A stretch of 64,000 bases of DNA from Mycobacterium sp. 3519A (GCF_900240945.1 NZ_OESG01000013.1:62001-126000), one strand, 5' to 3'. Shown: positions 9,746-19,314, numbered from the stretch's first letter. Notes: generated by a model from the letters alone, not told the origin. Translations and numbers: made by a program.

Positions 9746-10030
9746 ATGCTCCCGCGCGTGGCCACGTTCTGGCGCTACGTCAAGATTCAGCTGATGATGT
9801 TCGTCTTCGGCATCGTCGGACCGATCTTCTTGATCATCTTCTTTGCGACGCAACCCGATCCGACGATGAAGTGGGCGTACTGGGCCGGATTGTTCATCAC
9901 CGCAGCCGACGTGTTGATCGCGATCGCGCTGACCAAGGCCAGCGACCCGGACAAGACGCCCGCCGATCTCCGGCTCGCGCTCAAAGTCGCACAGCGCCTG
10001 CAGGGCGGCAACGGGCCTACGGGCGACTAG
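9746..10030 (+). CDS. Small two-helix membrane protein
   Basis: 94 aa with two hydrophobic helices, about residues 16-34 (LMMFVFGIVGPIFLIIFFA) and 43-63 (AYWAGLFITAADVLIAIAL), and a charged C-terminal tail. No family is recognised. The ATG at 9746 is used; GTG at 9758 would shorten it by four residues. It is convergent with the next esterase gene with a 4-bp overlap of stops. Conserved small membrane proteins of this shape are common in mycobacteria. Confidence 0.62.
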   Translation: MLPRVATFWRYVKIQLMMFVFGIVGPIFLIIFFATQPDPTMKWAYWAGLFITAADVLIAIALTKASDPDKTPADLRLALKVAQRLQGGNGPTGD

Positions 10031-10929
10031 CTGATGCGCCGCGTGACGTGGCCTGCGATCAAGTCGTACATCCGGCGGGTGACTTCGGTCGCGTCGCTCA
10101 TGATGTTGTAGCCGTGGTCCACGCCGCTGACTTCGACGTACTCCACCAGCGAGCCGACCGCGTCCAGCTTGTCGGCGTACCGTTTGGCTTCTTCCCGGAG
10201 TCGGTCGAACTCGGCCGTGACGACCAGTGCAGGCGCGATGCCTGCGATGCCGTCCCCGTTCGTTCCCCATGCGGGCGAGGCAAACCGGTGGCCGCGTTGC
10301 GCGCGGTCGGGAATGTAGGCGGTGTCGAAGACGTCACCCATCCACGGTTGCAGCACCGCCTTCGAGCCCAGCGGCGACGTCTTGTCGGCGGTCGGCGTCA
10401 CGAGGTCGAGCGGGGGGTAGTGCAGCATCTGCAACGCGATCGCGGGGCCGCCGTTCTCCAGCGCCATCCGGGAAGCGGCCGCCGCCAGACTGCCTCCCGC
10501 GCTTTGGCCTCCCACACACAACCGGGAGCCGTCCCAGTCGCGTTCGGGTGCCGACGCCCATTGCAGGACGTCGTAGATCTGTTCGACGGGCGCGGGAAAT
10601 CGTTTATGCGGCGCCAACACGTAATCCGTATTGAGCACATGGACATTGGCGTTGGCGGCGAGATATCGGCACCACGGGTCGTCTTGTTCGCGATGTCCTA
10701 CGACGAAACCGCCGCCATGAACGTTCACGTACACCCCGGCATTGCCTGTTGATGTCGGCGGACGATAGATCGTCGCGGCGACAGCTCCATGGCGGGTTTC
10801 GATGCTGATTTCGGCGGTGTCGCCGAGGATTTCGGGAAAGCGGACTCCGGGTTTAGGAGTGGGGTTGATTGCCGCAGCGAATATGCGCGCGATTACGTCG
10901 GCCACTGGCCGTTTTGACAATATCGACAC
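10027..10929 (-). CDS. Alpha/beta hydrolase-3 (HSL-like) esterase
   Basis: About 300 aa from GTG 10929, which has AGAGG at proper spacing; ATG 10962 would add 11 residues but lacks a ribosome site. The oxyanion motif is VHGGGFVVGH, the nucleophile GGQSAGGS, the acid in VTAEFDRLREE and the His in GVDHGYN. The N-terminus (SILSKRPVADVIARIFAAAIN) is a short cap helix. This is a typical intracellular esterase/lipase of the HSL family, one of many in mycobacteria. It lies 53 bp after the menJ stop on the same strand and may be co-transcribed. The substrate is unknown. Confidence 0.83.
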   Translation of the reverse strand: MSILSKRPVADVIARIFAAAINPTPKPGVRFPEILGDTAEISIETRHGAVAATIYRPPTSTGNAGVYVNVHGGGFVVGHREQDDPWCRYLAANANVHVLNTDYVLAPHKRFPAPVEQIYDVLQWASAPERDWDGSRLCVGGQSAGGSLAAAASRMALENGGPAIALQMLHYPPLDLVTPTADKTSPLGSKAVLQPWMGDVFDTAYIPDRAQRGHRFASPAWGTNGDGIAGIAPALVVTAEFDRLREEAKRYADKLDAVGSLVEYVEVSGVDHGYNIMSDATEVTRRMYDLIAGHVTRRIS

Positions 10930-10982
10930 GAAGCCTCTCAACGCCGGACAGCCCGAATGCATTACCGCACGGTTGCGACGGG

Positions 10983-12197
10983 TCAGCTGAAGGGCGGCCG
11001 CCGGTCGATTCGCCGGGACGCCAATCCCGCCGAGCGCCACACCCGCGCGATCCAATCGACGTCCTCGTCGGTGACCAGATTGCCCATCACCCGCACCGCG
11101 ATGTTCATCAACATCGTCGAACGCATGGCCAGCGGTCCCGTCGACGGCAGGAACCGCGGAATCGTCAGGAGCAGCCCAAGCCGCCGCGCGGCCGAGAACG
11201 CGCGCGCGTAGTGCGCCGTGAGCACCGCGGGCCATGCCGACGTCAGGTCTCCGGTGCCCAGCATCTCGGCGGCCAGCCTGCCGGTCTCCAGCCCGTAGTC
11301 GATGCCTTCACCGTTGAGTGGGTTCACGCAGGCCGCGGCGTCGCCGATCAACATCCAGTTCGGCCCGGCCACCCCGGACACCGCGCCACCCATCGGCAAC
11401 AGCGCCGACAACGGCGCGCGCGGTTCACCGGTGAAGCCCCATTCCTCGCGGCGCAGCGACGCGTAATACGACATCAGCGGCCGCAGCGCGGCGTCGGCGG
11501 GACGTTTCGACGTCGCCAGGGCCCCGACGCCGATGTTCACGTCGCCGTTGCCCAGCGGGAAGATCCAGCCGTAGCCGGGCAGCACGCGGCCCTCCGGTGA
11601 GCGCAGTTCCAGATGCGACGTGATCCACGGCTCGTCGCTGCGCGGCGTGGAAAGGTAGCCGCGGATCGCCACGCCGTAGACGGTCTGCTGGTGCCATCCC
11701 CTGCCGAGCATCCGGCCCAACGGCGAACGGGCACCGTCGGCGACGATCAGCGACGTGCAACCGATCTCGGCACCGGAGCCCAACACCAACGAGGACACCC
11801 GCCCACTCGAATCATGGCGGACGTCAGCGACTTTCGATCCCAGCAGCATCTTGGCGCCGTCGTCGGCGGCCACCATCCGGATGCGGTCGTCGAGTTCGGT
11901 GCGGGGGACCGCGCTGCTGACGGCCGGGAACGACGGACCCGGCCACTCGACTTCGACGTCGCCGCCGAAGCCGATCAGCCGCAGCCCGCGGTGCTGCACG
12001 CGGCCTTCCAGCCAAGGGCCGAGGCCCAGCCGCTGCAGTTCCAGCACCGCGCGCGGGGTCAGCCCGTCGCCGCACGCCTTGTCGCGGGGGAACTGCGCCG
12101 AGTCGATGACAAGCACGTCCCGACCGGCGCGACAGGCCCACGCGGCGGCCGCCGAACCCGCCGGACCGGCCCCGACGACCACCACGTCGGCTCGCAT
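10983..12197 (-). CDS. menJ: MenJ, menaquinone beta-isoprene reductase (geranylgeranyl-reductase family)
   Basis: 404 aa FAD enzyme. The N-terminus RADVVVVGAGPAGSAAAAW contains the GAGPAG dinucleotide loop (9-14), and PRDKACGDGLTP holds the conserved CGDG of geranylgeranyl reductases (Cys42). LIGDAAACVNPLNGEGI is the C-terminal FAD motif. Rv0561c (MenJ, 406 aa) saturates one double bond of the menaquinone side chain to make MK-9(II-H2). The ATG at 12197 has GGGAGG seven bases upstream and is preferred to GTG 12203. It is divergent from the polyprenyl synthase with under 30 bp between starts, as in M. tuberculosis. Confidence 0.93.
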   Translation of the reverse strand: MRADVVVVGAGPAGSAAAAWACRAGRDVLVIDSAQFPRDKACGDGLTPRAVLELQRLGLGPWLEGRVQHRGLRLIGFGGDVEVEWPGPSFPAVSSAVPRTELDDRIRMVAADDGAKMLLGSKVADVRHDSSGRVSSLVLGSGAEIGCTSLIVADGARSPLGRMLGRGWHQQTVYGVAIRGYLSTPRSDEPWITSHLELRSPEGRVLPGYGWIFPLGNGDVNIGVGALATSKRPADAALRPLMSYYASLRREEWGFTGEPRAPLSALLPMGGAVSGVAGPNWMLIGDAAACVNPLNGEGIDYGLETGRLAAEMLGTGDLTSAWPAVLTAHYARAFSAARRLGLLLTIPRFLPSTGPLAMRSTMLMNIAVRVMGNLVTDEDVDWIARVWRSAGLASRRIDRRPPFS

Positions 12198-12224
12198 ACT
12201 CACGCCTCCCAGTATGTTGGCAGG

Positions 12225-13232
12225 GTGAGGACACCAGCGAGTGTGGTGGCGGGGGTTGATTTCGGAGACCCCGTGTTCGCGCATGACGTGCGCGACGGAG
12301 TGGCCCGCATCGAGGACCTGATGGCCACTGAGCTGGGTAAAGCCGATGAACTGATGTCGGAGGCCGTCCAGCATCTGTTCCAGGCAGGCGGCAAGCGGTT
12401 CCGCCCGCTGTTCACCGTCCTCTCGGCCCGGCTGGGGCCAGAGGCCGACGCGTGGCAGGTCACCGTCGCAGGCGCGGTCATCGAACTGGTGCACCTGGCG
12501 ACGCTGTACCACGACGACGTGATGGACGAGGCTCAGGTGCGTCGCGGCGCACCGAGCGCCAACGCCCGGTGGAGCAACAACATCGCGATCCTGGCGGGGG
12601 ACTACCTGTTCGCGACCGCCTCGCGGCTGGTCAGCAGGTTGGGCCCGGAAGCCGTGCGGGTTATCGCCGATACGTTCGCGCAGCTGGTCACCGGGCAGAT
12701 GCGCGAGACCAGGGGAGCGGCCGACGGCGTCGACGAGGTCGAGCACTACCTGAAGGTGGTGTACGAGAAGACCGCCTGCCTGATCGCGGCCTCCGGCCGG
12801 TTCGGTGCGACGTTCTCGGGTGCCGACGAGGAGCAGATCGAACGGCTCAGCAGGCTCGGCGGCATCGTCGGCACGGCGTTCCAGATCTCCGACGACATCA
12901 TCGACATCGACAGCGACCCCGATGAATCGGGCAAGGTGCCGGGCACCGACCTGCGCGAGGGCGTGCACACCCTGCCGGTGCTGTACGCGCTGCGCGACAC
13001 CGGGCCGGACGCCGACCGGCTGCGGCAACTGCTGAAGGGACCGGTCGAGAACGATGACGACCTGGCCGAGGCGCTGCAGCTGCTGCGCCGGTCGCCGGGG
13101 ATGGCGCAGGCCAAGGACACCGTGGCGCGCTACGCCGCCCAGGCCCGCGACGAGTTGGCCTTCCTGCCGGACGGGCCTGGTCGCCAGGCGCTGGCAACTC
13201 TGGTGGACTACACGGTGAACCGGCACGGCTGA
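12225..13232 (+). CDS. grcC1: Polyprenyl diphosphate synthase, GrcC1-like
   Basis: 335 aa, trans-isoprenyl diphosphate synthase. The two aspartate-rich motifs are DDVMD (97-101) and DDIID (223-227). GGKRFRPLF binds the pyrophosphate, and YEKTACLIAASGRFGA follows the first half. It elongates allylic diphosphates with IPP, most likely making the menaquinone tail. The start VRTPASVVAGVDFGD agrees with my memory of Rv0562, so GTG 12225 is chosen although the frame is open far upstream over menJ. It shares a short divergent promoter region with menJ. Confidence 0.93.
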   Translation: MRTPASVVAGVDFGDPVFAHDVRDGVARIEDLMATELGKADELMSEAVQHLFQAGGKRFRPLFTVLSARLGPEADAWQVTVAGAVIELVHLATLYHDDVMDEAQVRRGAPSANARWSNNIAILAGDYLFATASRLVSRLGPEAVRVIADTFAQLVTGQMRETRGAADGVDEVEHYLKVVYEKTACLIAASGRFGATFSGADEEQIERLSRLGGIVGTAFQISDDIIDIDSDPDESGKVPGTDLREGVHTLPVLYALRDTGPDADRLRQLLKGPVENDDDLAEALQLLRRSPGMAQAKDTVARYAAQARDELAFLPDGPGRQALATLVDYTVNRHG

Positions 13233-13295
13233 CCCAGGAACTCCCACAGCGGGGCCGGGCGTTGAATCAGCGGTTAGTTCGTAGGAGGAAGCGCA

Positions 13296-14174
13296 ATGAC
13301 CTGGCATCCGCACGCCAACACCGCGAAGACCTTTTTGCTGCTGGCGGGCTTCTCGGCGCTGATCGTGTTCGTTGGGGCGCTGTTCGGCCGCAACATCATG
13401 TTCCTGGCCGTGCTGTTCGCCGTCGGCATGAACGTCTACGTCTACTTCAACAGCGACAAGCTGGCGCTGCGGGCGATGCACGCCGTCCCGGTCAACGAGA
13501 TGCAGGCGCCGGTGATGTACAAGATCGTGCGCGAGCTGGCCACCACGGCGCGCCAGCCGATGCCGCGGCTCTACATCAGCGACACCTCCGCGCCGAACGC
13601 GTTCGCCACGGGTCGCAATCCGCGCAACGCCGCGGTGTGCTGCACCACCGGCATTCTGCAGATCCTCAACGAGCGCGAACTGCGCGCCGTGCTGGGCCAC
13701 GAGCTGTCGCACGTCTACAACCGCGACATCCTGATCTCGTGCGTCGCAGGCGCGATGGCCGCGGTGATCACGGCGCTGGCCAACCTCGCGTTCTTCGCGA
13801 GCATGTTCGGCGGTAACCGCGAAGGTGGCACCAATCCGCTTGCGATTCTGTTGGTTTCGCTGCTCGGCCCGATCGCCGCGACGGTGATCCGGTTGGCGGT
13901 GTCCCGGTCGCGGGAGTACCAGGCCGACCAGTCGGGCGCCGAGTTGACCGGTGACCCGCTGGCGTTGGCTTCGGCGTTGCGGAAGATCAGCGCGGGCGTG
14001 CAGCAGGCGCCGCTGCCGCCGGAGCCGCAGTTGGCCGACCAGGCGCACCTGATGATCGCCAACCCGTTCCGGTCCGGCGAGCGCATCGGCAAGCTGTTCT
14101 CGACGCACCCGCCGATCGAGGACCGCATCCGCAGGCTGGAAGCGATGGCAGGCCGGGGTCCCGGCCTCTACTAG
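13296..14174 (+). CDS. htpX: HtpX membrane zinc metalloprotease
   Basis: 292 aa M48 protease. Two N-terminal membrane segments ([19 protein letters not shown] and [19 protein letters not shown]) precede the zinc motif HELSH at 135-139; the third ligand is Glu207 in SREYQAD. Two more hydrophobic stretches lie between them. HtpX degrades damaged membrane proteins. A strong ribosome site (AGGAGGAAG) precedes ATG 13296. Here it is followed by an 8-kb accessory segment before gpsA, whereas in M. tuberculosis gpsA comes directly after it. Confidence 0.95.
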   Translation: MTWHPHANTAKTFLLLAGFSALIVFVGALFGRNIMFLAVLFAVGMNVYVYFNSDKLALRAMHAVPVNEMQAPVMYKIVRELATTARQPMPRLYISDTSAPNAFATGRNPRNAAVCCTTGILQILNERELRAVLGHELSHVYNRDILISCVAGAMAAVITALANLAFFASMFGGNREGGTNPLAILLVSLLGPIAATVIRLAVSRSREYQADQSGAELTGDPLALASALRKISAGVQQAPLPPEPQLADQAHLMIANPFRSGERIGKLFSTHPPIEDRIRRLEAMAGRGPGLY

Positions 14175-14177
14175 GCG

Positions 14178-15686
14178 CTACTTCTTCCGGGGCCGGGCCG
14201 TGGCCTTGGGCATCGGACGCCAGATCGCAACCGAGGTCTTGTACGACAGCTTCTTGGCCCAGTGCACGCTCACCTTGACCGCGCCGACCGGGTGACCGTC
14301 ATCGATCGCCGCCTTGATCTGCTTGGCGATCTCGACCACCGAATCCGGGACCTTCTTGTAGTGGCCTTCGCGGTCGATGACCCGCTGCAGCCGACTCTTG
14401 ACGAAGCCGTGCGGATCACGCTGTGCGTCGGAAAACTTGCCGGGATAGTCCTTTTCGGAACTCTTGACCTCGAAGAAGTAGATCCATGCGACGTCACCCT
14501 TGACCTTGATCGCGACGAGGTCGACGCCGTGACCGCTGGGGTTCTGCAACTCGACGACCGAGTAGCCCCTCAGTTTGAGCGTCAACTTGAAACTGGCCTC
14601 GCCCATCTCACCGGTGCGCAGATCGCGGCCGTAGTTCTTGCTGGCTTCGGCCTCGATCCGCCTGCGCAGGTCCGCCAGGGAGGCATCCGTGAGCTGAGCC
14701 ATCTCGGCCTCCAGCTCCTTGTCGCCTGGCGTCAGCAGACCCTCGAGCCCCTCCCACGGCTTGGTGGCCGCGGTCAGCGCCACATTCACCGCTTCCACGG
14801 GGTCGATCTTCTTCACAACGCTGCCACCGAGCTCCTTTTCGGTCTGTCGCACCAGACCGCGCTCGGTGTTCGAGATCGTCGGGCTGAACGCGGCCTCGGT
14901 GAGATCGGCACGCCTGCCGAGCGACGGCGCGCTCGTCAAGGCGATCGCGAACGCCGCCAGCATGGTGCGGTTGATCTCGTCCCACCGCTTGCAGAACTTG
15001 TCAGCGGCTTGGTTCAGCGAATCGCCTTCGTGCAGAACGTAATAGACGACTTCCTTCCAGAACTGCGGGTTGTCGTTGCCCAGCACGTACAGCTCGAGAC
15101 GGTCGACCCCCCGCCACGCAAACCAGCCGCCGCGCACCGCGTACCACTTGATCCATTCGACGTCCGGCCAGCCCTTCCACTCCTTGCTGGGAGGTACTGG
15201 AGGCACAGGAACGATGCCGTAAGGAAAGGCCGCGACATACAGCCCTGGCTTGAGCGCGGTGAGCGCCTGCCCGCCGGTCATGCCGAGCGCGGGCACGTAG
15301 GTGTTGTTGTGCGCGCGGTTGGCTTCGCGGGCCCTCTCCTCGGCCGCCTCACGCGCCCACCGGTCTTCGGCGAACTCATCGCCGCCCTGTATCACGCGGT
15401 ACCACAACCGTTCGCCGTACGACGACAGCAGCGTCAGGTCGAACGCGCCTGCCTCCCATTTCAGCAGCCAACGCATCGCCGGGTTCCCGCCGCGCTGCGG
15501 TTCGAGCGTGTAGCGGGGCGGTAGTTCGCCGCTACGGAACACCAGCTTGGCGATTTCGTGCGCGAACACCCAGGTGTCGAAGTCCAGCGTCATCGACCGT
15601 GCCAGGGTCTGTTGCACCCGGGCCTGCGGCACGTTCGCGGTGCCCCGCTTGTCTGTGCCCCGCTGTTTGGCCGTCGGCGATGACAT
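14178..15686 (-). CDS. Protein with C-terminal PD-(D/E)XK-like nuclease domain, function unknown
   Basis: 502 aa, not recognised as a full-length family. The C-terminal part from about residue 350 reads as a restriction-endonuclease-like fold: Glu363 (GEMGEASFKL), then GHGVDLVA with Asp389, then FFEVKSSEK with Glu406 and Lys408, followed by helices. That is the E-D-ExK order of PD-(D/E)XK nucleases seen in many polymorphic toxins. The first 350 residues are rich in Trp/Tyr and end in acidic helices; they contain a Pro-rich turn (IVPVPPVPPSKEWKGW). There is no signal peptide. It starts 3 bp after the stop of the 1160-aa gene, so they form one operon. No immunity gene is obvious next to it. Confidence 0.7.
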   Translation of the reverse strand: MSSPTAKQRGTDKRGTANVPQARVQQTLARSMTLDFDTWVFAHEIAKLVFRSGELPPRYTLEPQRGGNPAMRWLLKWEAGAFDLTLLSSYGERLWYRVIQGGDEFAEDRWAREAAEERAREANRAHNNTYVPALGMTGGQALTALKPGLYVAAFPYGIVPVPPVPPSKEWKGWPDVEWIKWYAVRGGWFAWRGVDRLELYVLGNDNPQFWKEVVYYVLHEGDSLNQAADKFCKRWDEINRTMLAAFAIALTSAPSLGRRADLTEAAFSPTISNTERGLVRQTEKELGGSVVKKIDPVEAVNVALTAATKPWEGLEGLLTPGDKELEAEMAQLTDASLADLRRRIEAEASKNYGRDLRTGEMGEASFKLTLKLRGYSVVELQNPSGHGVDLVAIKVKGDVAWIYFFEVKSSEKDYPGKFSDAQRDPHGFVKSRLQRVIDREGHYKKVPDSVVEIAKQIKAAIDDGHPVGAVKVSVHWAKKLSYKTSVAIWRPMPKATARPRKK

Positions 15687-15689
15687 GCG

Positions 15690-18600
15690 CTACGCCTCAG
15701 GCGGCACGACCACCGAGCCGTTACCGTCGATGAGGATCTGCTTGTCGATATCGGGATCGCCGCGCTCGGCGACCAACAGGCGACCGGCGTAGCGCAGGTT
15801 CTCCAACTCGAGCTTGCGCACCTCGGCGCGCGCCTTGGAGACGTCGACGGCGCGGTGCCGTAGCTTGAAGTCCTCGAGGTTGGGATGCTTGCCAGGCAGC
15901 GCGTCGATGTACAGCGACCGGCTGGGCACCACGATCTCCTCGCCGGGCCTGCGGGGCGCGCTGAGGATGCGACGGTATTGCTCCTCCAGAATCGGCAACA
16001 ACTGGTCGAAGTCGGCCTCCGACAACGTGTTTCGGAGAGCCTTGACGTGTTTGACAAAATCTTCTGGGGTCCACGCGCCCAGTTCGTCGGGGTCGTGCAC
16101 GCCGAGCTCGGTGTCGATGTATGGCGTCATCATGAAGTCCGTCAGCGCGTTAGAACGCTTCAGCGGGAAGATCATGTAGTTGCCCTTGAATCCGAGCGGG
16201 CTGTCCAGATCGGCGATCTCTGCCAACGTGCGGTCCTCGGCCGGGTCTACGGGATCAACGGGATCCGCCGGCGTACTGAAAACCTTCTCCGAAGTGACCT
16301 TGAATACCACGTGATCGGGCTTGGGGACGATGTGTGCCGGCGGCGCATCGAGACGTTCGACGGTGTACTGGACCGACGATGCGCGAAGCGTCGGCGCCTT
16401 GAGTTTGTGCACGGAGAAGTAGAGCTGATCGCGGAACGTGTGACTCCAGATGGCCTGCATGTAGTACAGCACGTTGGCCTTGAAATGCACCCGTAGCGCG
16501 GCGACTTGAAGGAGCCGGTTGGAGTGCTCGGCCAGCGCCTGGGCGTAGTCCGCGGTCGCTTTGTACAACGCCGCGGCTTCGCTGCGCAGCGACTCCCGCA
16601 GCTCCTGTTCGGCCCGAACGGCCTTCTCGTAGTAGGCGCGTGCGTTCTCTTCGCGAACGCGCACGGCTTCGAGGTCATCGCCTTCGCCCTCACCGGTCAC
16701 CCAGTCGGAGAGCGAACCCCACCAACCTTCCTGCGCCTCTTCGTCGATCTTGTCGGCTCGCAGATTCATCATCCGCTCGAGCTCGTTGTTGCGCTGCTTG
16801 ACCTCGGTCAGCAACTGTGCGTGATTCCGCTCGATGGTCTCGACGCTGGTGCGCAGCCGGTTCACGATGCTCTGCCGCTCGCGCAGGGCGAGTTCGTCTC
16901 CGACGATGGTCGTCGTCAGGTAGCGCAGAGCGTCTCGGTAGCGGTCGTCGAGCAAGACGCGGTTGATGATCCAGCTGTGCGTGATGAGAATGCGGTCGAT
17001 CGAGCGGCGACTCGGGTTGGGCACCTCCATGCCGACCAGTACCACCGGCGTCAACCGGTGTAGCTGTTCGCATACCCGGAAGCGCCGCTGCAATTCGTAG
17101 AACAAGTACGTCACCGTGAGTTCGTCGTTGGGATTGGTGATCTCGGTCGACTCCGTCGACTCGAACTCCGACGTCTCCTTGGTTTCGATCTCCAGCTTGT
17201 GGTTGTTCTTGTACTCGCGGGCGGCCTGAAGCACCGCCTCGCGCATCGACTTCTTGGTATCGGCCGAGTCGTCGGAAGCGTCCTTGGTGAACGATGTCTT
17301 GCTGTCGCCGTCGGCGATGCCGATGTCGTAGCTGCCCTCCGCGGTGAGCGAAAAGCTCGTCTTGCCTTGCGCTTTGCGCACGATCTCCGCCTCGTCGCGG
17401 CCCTGGTCCTTTGACTCGTCTTTGCGAACCTCGAGGCTGTCCTCCATCTCACGGACCATGCGTTCCTTGCGCTCCACCCGCTTGATGTTGATCTTGCGGG
17501 TTTCCCGAGGGGTGAGCGTGATCGTGCCGACGAGATCGCCGACCTGGTAGGTGAGCGGCTCCCACCGCTGCCGATACGTGACGTTGAGGCCGTAGTTGAC
17601 GCTGCCGGGGGCGAACACCTCGAAGCTGTACTGCTCGTGCAGCAAGGCCTCGAGCTGGTCGAGCAATTCATGCGGTTGCTTTGGCAGACCGTCGATTTGG
17701 GCGTCTTTGACTCCGCCGACCACCACGGGGCCGATCGGCGGCCAGTGTGGCGGCGTCGGCGGCGGCGGTGTTGGCGGAACCGGCGGGTAGCCCGGGTCAC
17801 CGGGGGCCAGCGTGGGGGGGGTCGGGTTCATCATGGGGTCGACCGGGCGACGGGCGAGCGCAGTTGGGATGGTCGGGGTTTCGGCGCGCATGACGTGGCC
17901 GAGTTCGGCCCGCAGCGCCTGCAACGGCTTGGCGCCTTCGTCGACGGCCGTCACCGGATCGCCGCCGGCGTCGCTGACCGCGCGGGCGAGCCGTGACGAG
18001 ATCTCGATGACCTCTTCGTCGACGGCGTGTGTCCAGACGTGGTCGAAGGCGATCTGCAGGTGGTGGAAGTCGTAGATCGCGGGCACGTCGGCGGGGCCGC
18101 CGCGCAGGGCGAAGGTGTCGGTGCCGCTTTGCACGGCGGCTTGGTCGGTTCGTGTTTCGGTCGGCGGTGCGTCGGGCGTGGCCATGGTGTCGACCAAACG
18201 GTGAATGTAGGCGGGCAAGTCGTCCTCGGTGGCAACAGGAGGTTGCCCGGATGGCGGCGTGGTGGGGTCCGGCGCCGGTGCAGGGTCGGCGAGCGCCTCG
18301 GTGAGCGACGGTGGTTGCGATGCCTGGTCCTCGGCAAGCGCCAGGGGATCCTCGCGGGTGCGGTCGGCGGTCCGGAACGCATCCTCGGCCGCGCCGAACA
18401 GCTCGCGTTCGACGATTGGGGCCGGCACATCAGTGGGCGTGCCTGCGGCCGTCGGGAATTCGGTTGGGACGTCGTCGCGCGGCAGTTGGATATAACCGAC
18501 CGTCGGCGGCTTGGACCGGTTGGCAGACCGCGCCAGCGCGTTCCAGCTGGCGGTGTGGACTTCGTCCTCCGTTGAACCCGGTGCGATGTAGCCGGTTTTA

Positions 18601-19172
18601 GCGCTCGCATGTCCGGTGAGTTGATCGAGAAGCCGCGGTTGGAACTTCTCGTCGATGGTGCGGGCGCGTTCGCGTTCCTTGTCGACTTCATCCTTCGCGA
18701 GCTGGCGTAGCTCGTCCTTGAGCACTGCGGTGCGAGCCAGTGTCGCTTTGGCGCCGTGCAGCGCGAAGGCGGGTTGTTCGAGGGTGGTGTCATCCGAGCC
18801 GGCCGGAGGTGTGAGGCCCGCGGCTTCGAGCGCGGCAGAGGTGAGGGTGATCAGGAATTCCTCGACCGGGCCTGCTTTCCGACGCGGCTCTGGTGTGGTG
18901 TACAGCTTCGCGCCCTCACGTTCGCCATCGGGCGCGCGCACGACGACGACGATGTCATGGCTCCTGGCCGGCTCGCAGGGGTAGACGACTTCGAAACCGC
19001 CGTCCTGTCCGGTGATGACAGCCCCCAGCCGCGAGACGTCGGCGGTCTCGGACGGCGGCGTCGTGGCGTCGTGGCGTGTCACGTCGAACGCCGTCACGAC
19101 GAGATTCGGGATGCCGACTCCGGACTCTGTGAGCACGATCCGGCCGCCGATGCGTTGAAATGTTGATGCCAC
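15690..19172 (-). CDS. Very large protein of unknown function: TTR-like N-domain, proline linkers, coiled coils
   Basis: 1160 aa. Residues 8-110 look like a transthyretin/carboxypeptidase-regulatory beta domain (GGRIVLTESGVGIPNLVVTAFD, DGGFEVVYP). A Pro/Ala/Asp-rich region with helices follows (120-440), then a proline stretch (450-482). From 510 a large conserved-looking region begins with NYGLNVTYRQRWEPLTYQVG and LTPRETRKINIKRVERKERM. Residues 565-680 and 755-890 are highly charged, probably coiled coils. The C-terminus holds VPSRSLYIDALPGKHP, then a charged helix. It has no signal peptide or membrane helix. GTG 19172 follows a strong AGGGGAGGA site. It is the first gene of an operon with the nuclease-like protein. 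The function is unknown. Confidence 0.72.
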   Translation of the reverse strand: MASTFQRIGGRIVLTESGVGIPNLVVTAFDVTRHDATTPPSETADVSRLGAVITGQDGGFEVVYPCEPARSHDIVVVVRAPDGEREGAKLYTTPEPRRKAGPVEEFLITLTSAALEAAGLTPPAGSDDTTLEQPAFALHGAKATLARTAVLKDELRQLAKDEVDKERERARTIDEKFQPRLLDQLTGHASAKTGYIAPGSTEDEVHTASWNALARSANRSKPPTVGYIQLPRDDVPTEFPTAAGTPTDVPAPIVERELFGAAEDAFRTADRTREDPLALAEDQASQPPSLTEALADPAPAPDPTTPPSGQPPVATEDDLPAYIHRLVDTMATPDAPPTETRTDQAAVQSGTDTFALRGGPADVPAIYDFHHLQIAFDHVWTHAVDEEVIEISSRLARAVSDAGGDPVTAVDEGAKPLQALRAELGHVMRAETPTIPTALARRPVDPMMNPTPPTLAPGDPGYPPVPPTPPPPTPPHWPPIGPVVVGGVKDAQIDGLPKQPHELLDQLEALLHEQYSFEVFAPGSVNYGLNVTYRQRWEPLTYQVGDLVGTITLTPRETRKINIKRVERKERMVREMEDSLEVRKDESKDQGRDEAEIVRKAQGKTSFSLTAEGSYDIGIADGDSKTSFTKDASDDSADTKKSMREAVLQAAREYKNNHKLEIETKETSEFESTESTEITNPNDELTVTYLFYELQRRFRVCEQLHRLTPVVLVGMEVPNPSRRSIDRILITHSWIINRVLLDDRYRDALRYLTTTIVGDELALRERQSIVNRLRTSVETIERNHAQLLTEVKQRNNELERMMNLRADKIDEEAQEGWWGSLSDWVTGEGEGDDLEAVRVREENARAYYEKAVRAEQELRESLRSEAAALYKATADYAQALAEHSNRLLQVAALRVHFKANVLYYMQAIWSHTFRDQLYFSVHKLKAPTLRASSVQYTVERLDAPPAHIVPKPDHVVFKVTSEKVFSTPADPVDPVDPAEDRTLAEIADLDSPLGFKGNYMIFPLKRSNALTDFMMTPYIDTELGVHDPDELGAWTPEDFVKHVKALRNTLSEADFDQLLPILEEQYRRILSAPRRPGEEIVVPSRSLYIDALPGKHPNLEDFKLRHRAVDVSKARAEVRKLELENLRYAGRLLVAERGDPDIDKQILIDGNGSVVVPPEA

Positions 19173-19232
19173 TGTCGTTCCTCCCCTGTGGCCAATAAGC
19201 GCTCAAGGTAGGCCTGACGGCAGCGTCAACAC

Positions 19233-19252
19233 ACGAGTAGTGCGCTACTCGT
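19233..19252. repeat. Perfect 8-bp inverted repeat, possible operator or hairpin
   Basis: ACGAGTAG-TGCG-CTACTCGT, a perfect 8-bp palindrome with a 4-base loop. It sits 61-80 bp upstream of the 1160-aa gene start, on the promoter side of that gene, and 63 bp past the stop of the upstream same-strand exported-protein gene. No T-run follows on the minus strand, which argues against an intrinsic terminator; an operator is the better guess. The inner TACTCG sequence recurs in the hairpin at 20384-20404. Confidence 0.5.
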
Positions 19253-19314
19253 ACTGAGCGACCTGTGCACATTCCGGAGCGCTGAGCGCGCGTCAACGCA
19301 CACAAACCGGACGG

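Noticed and set aside
10983-14108. A 1041-codon open frame on the minus strand spanning menJ, the polyprenyl synthase and htpX
   Set aside because: Only the menJ part has protein motifs; the rest is antisense to well-supported genes.
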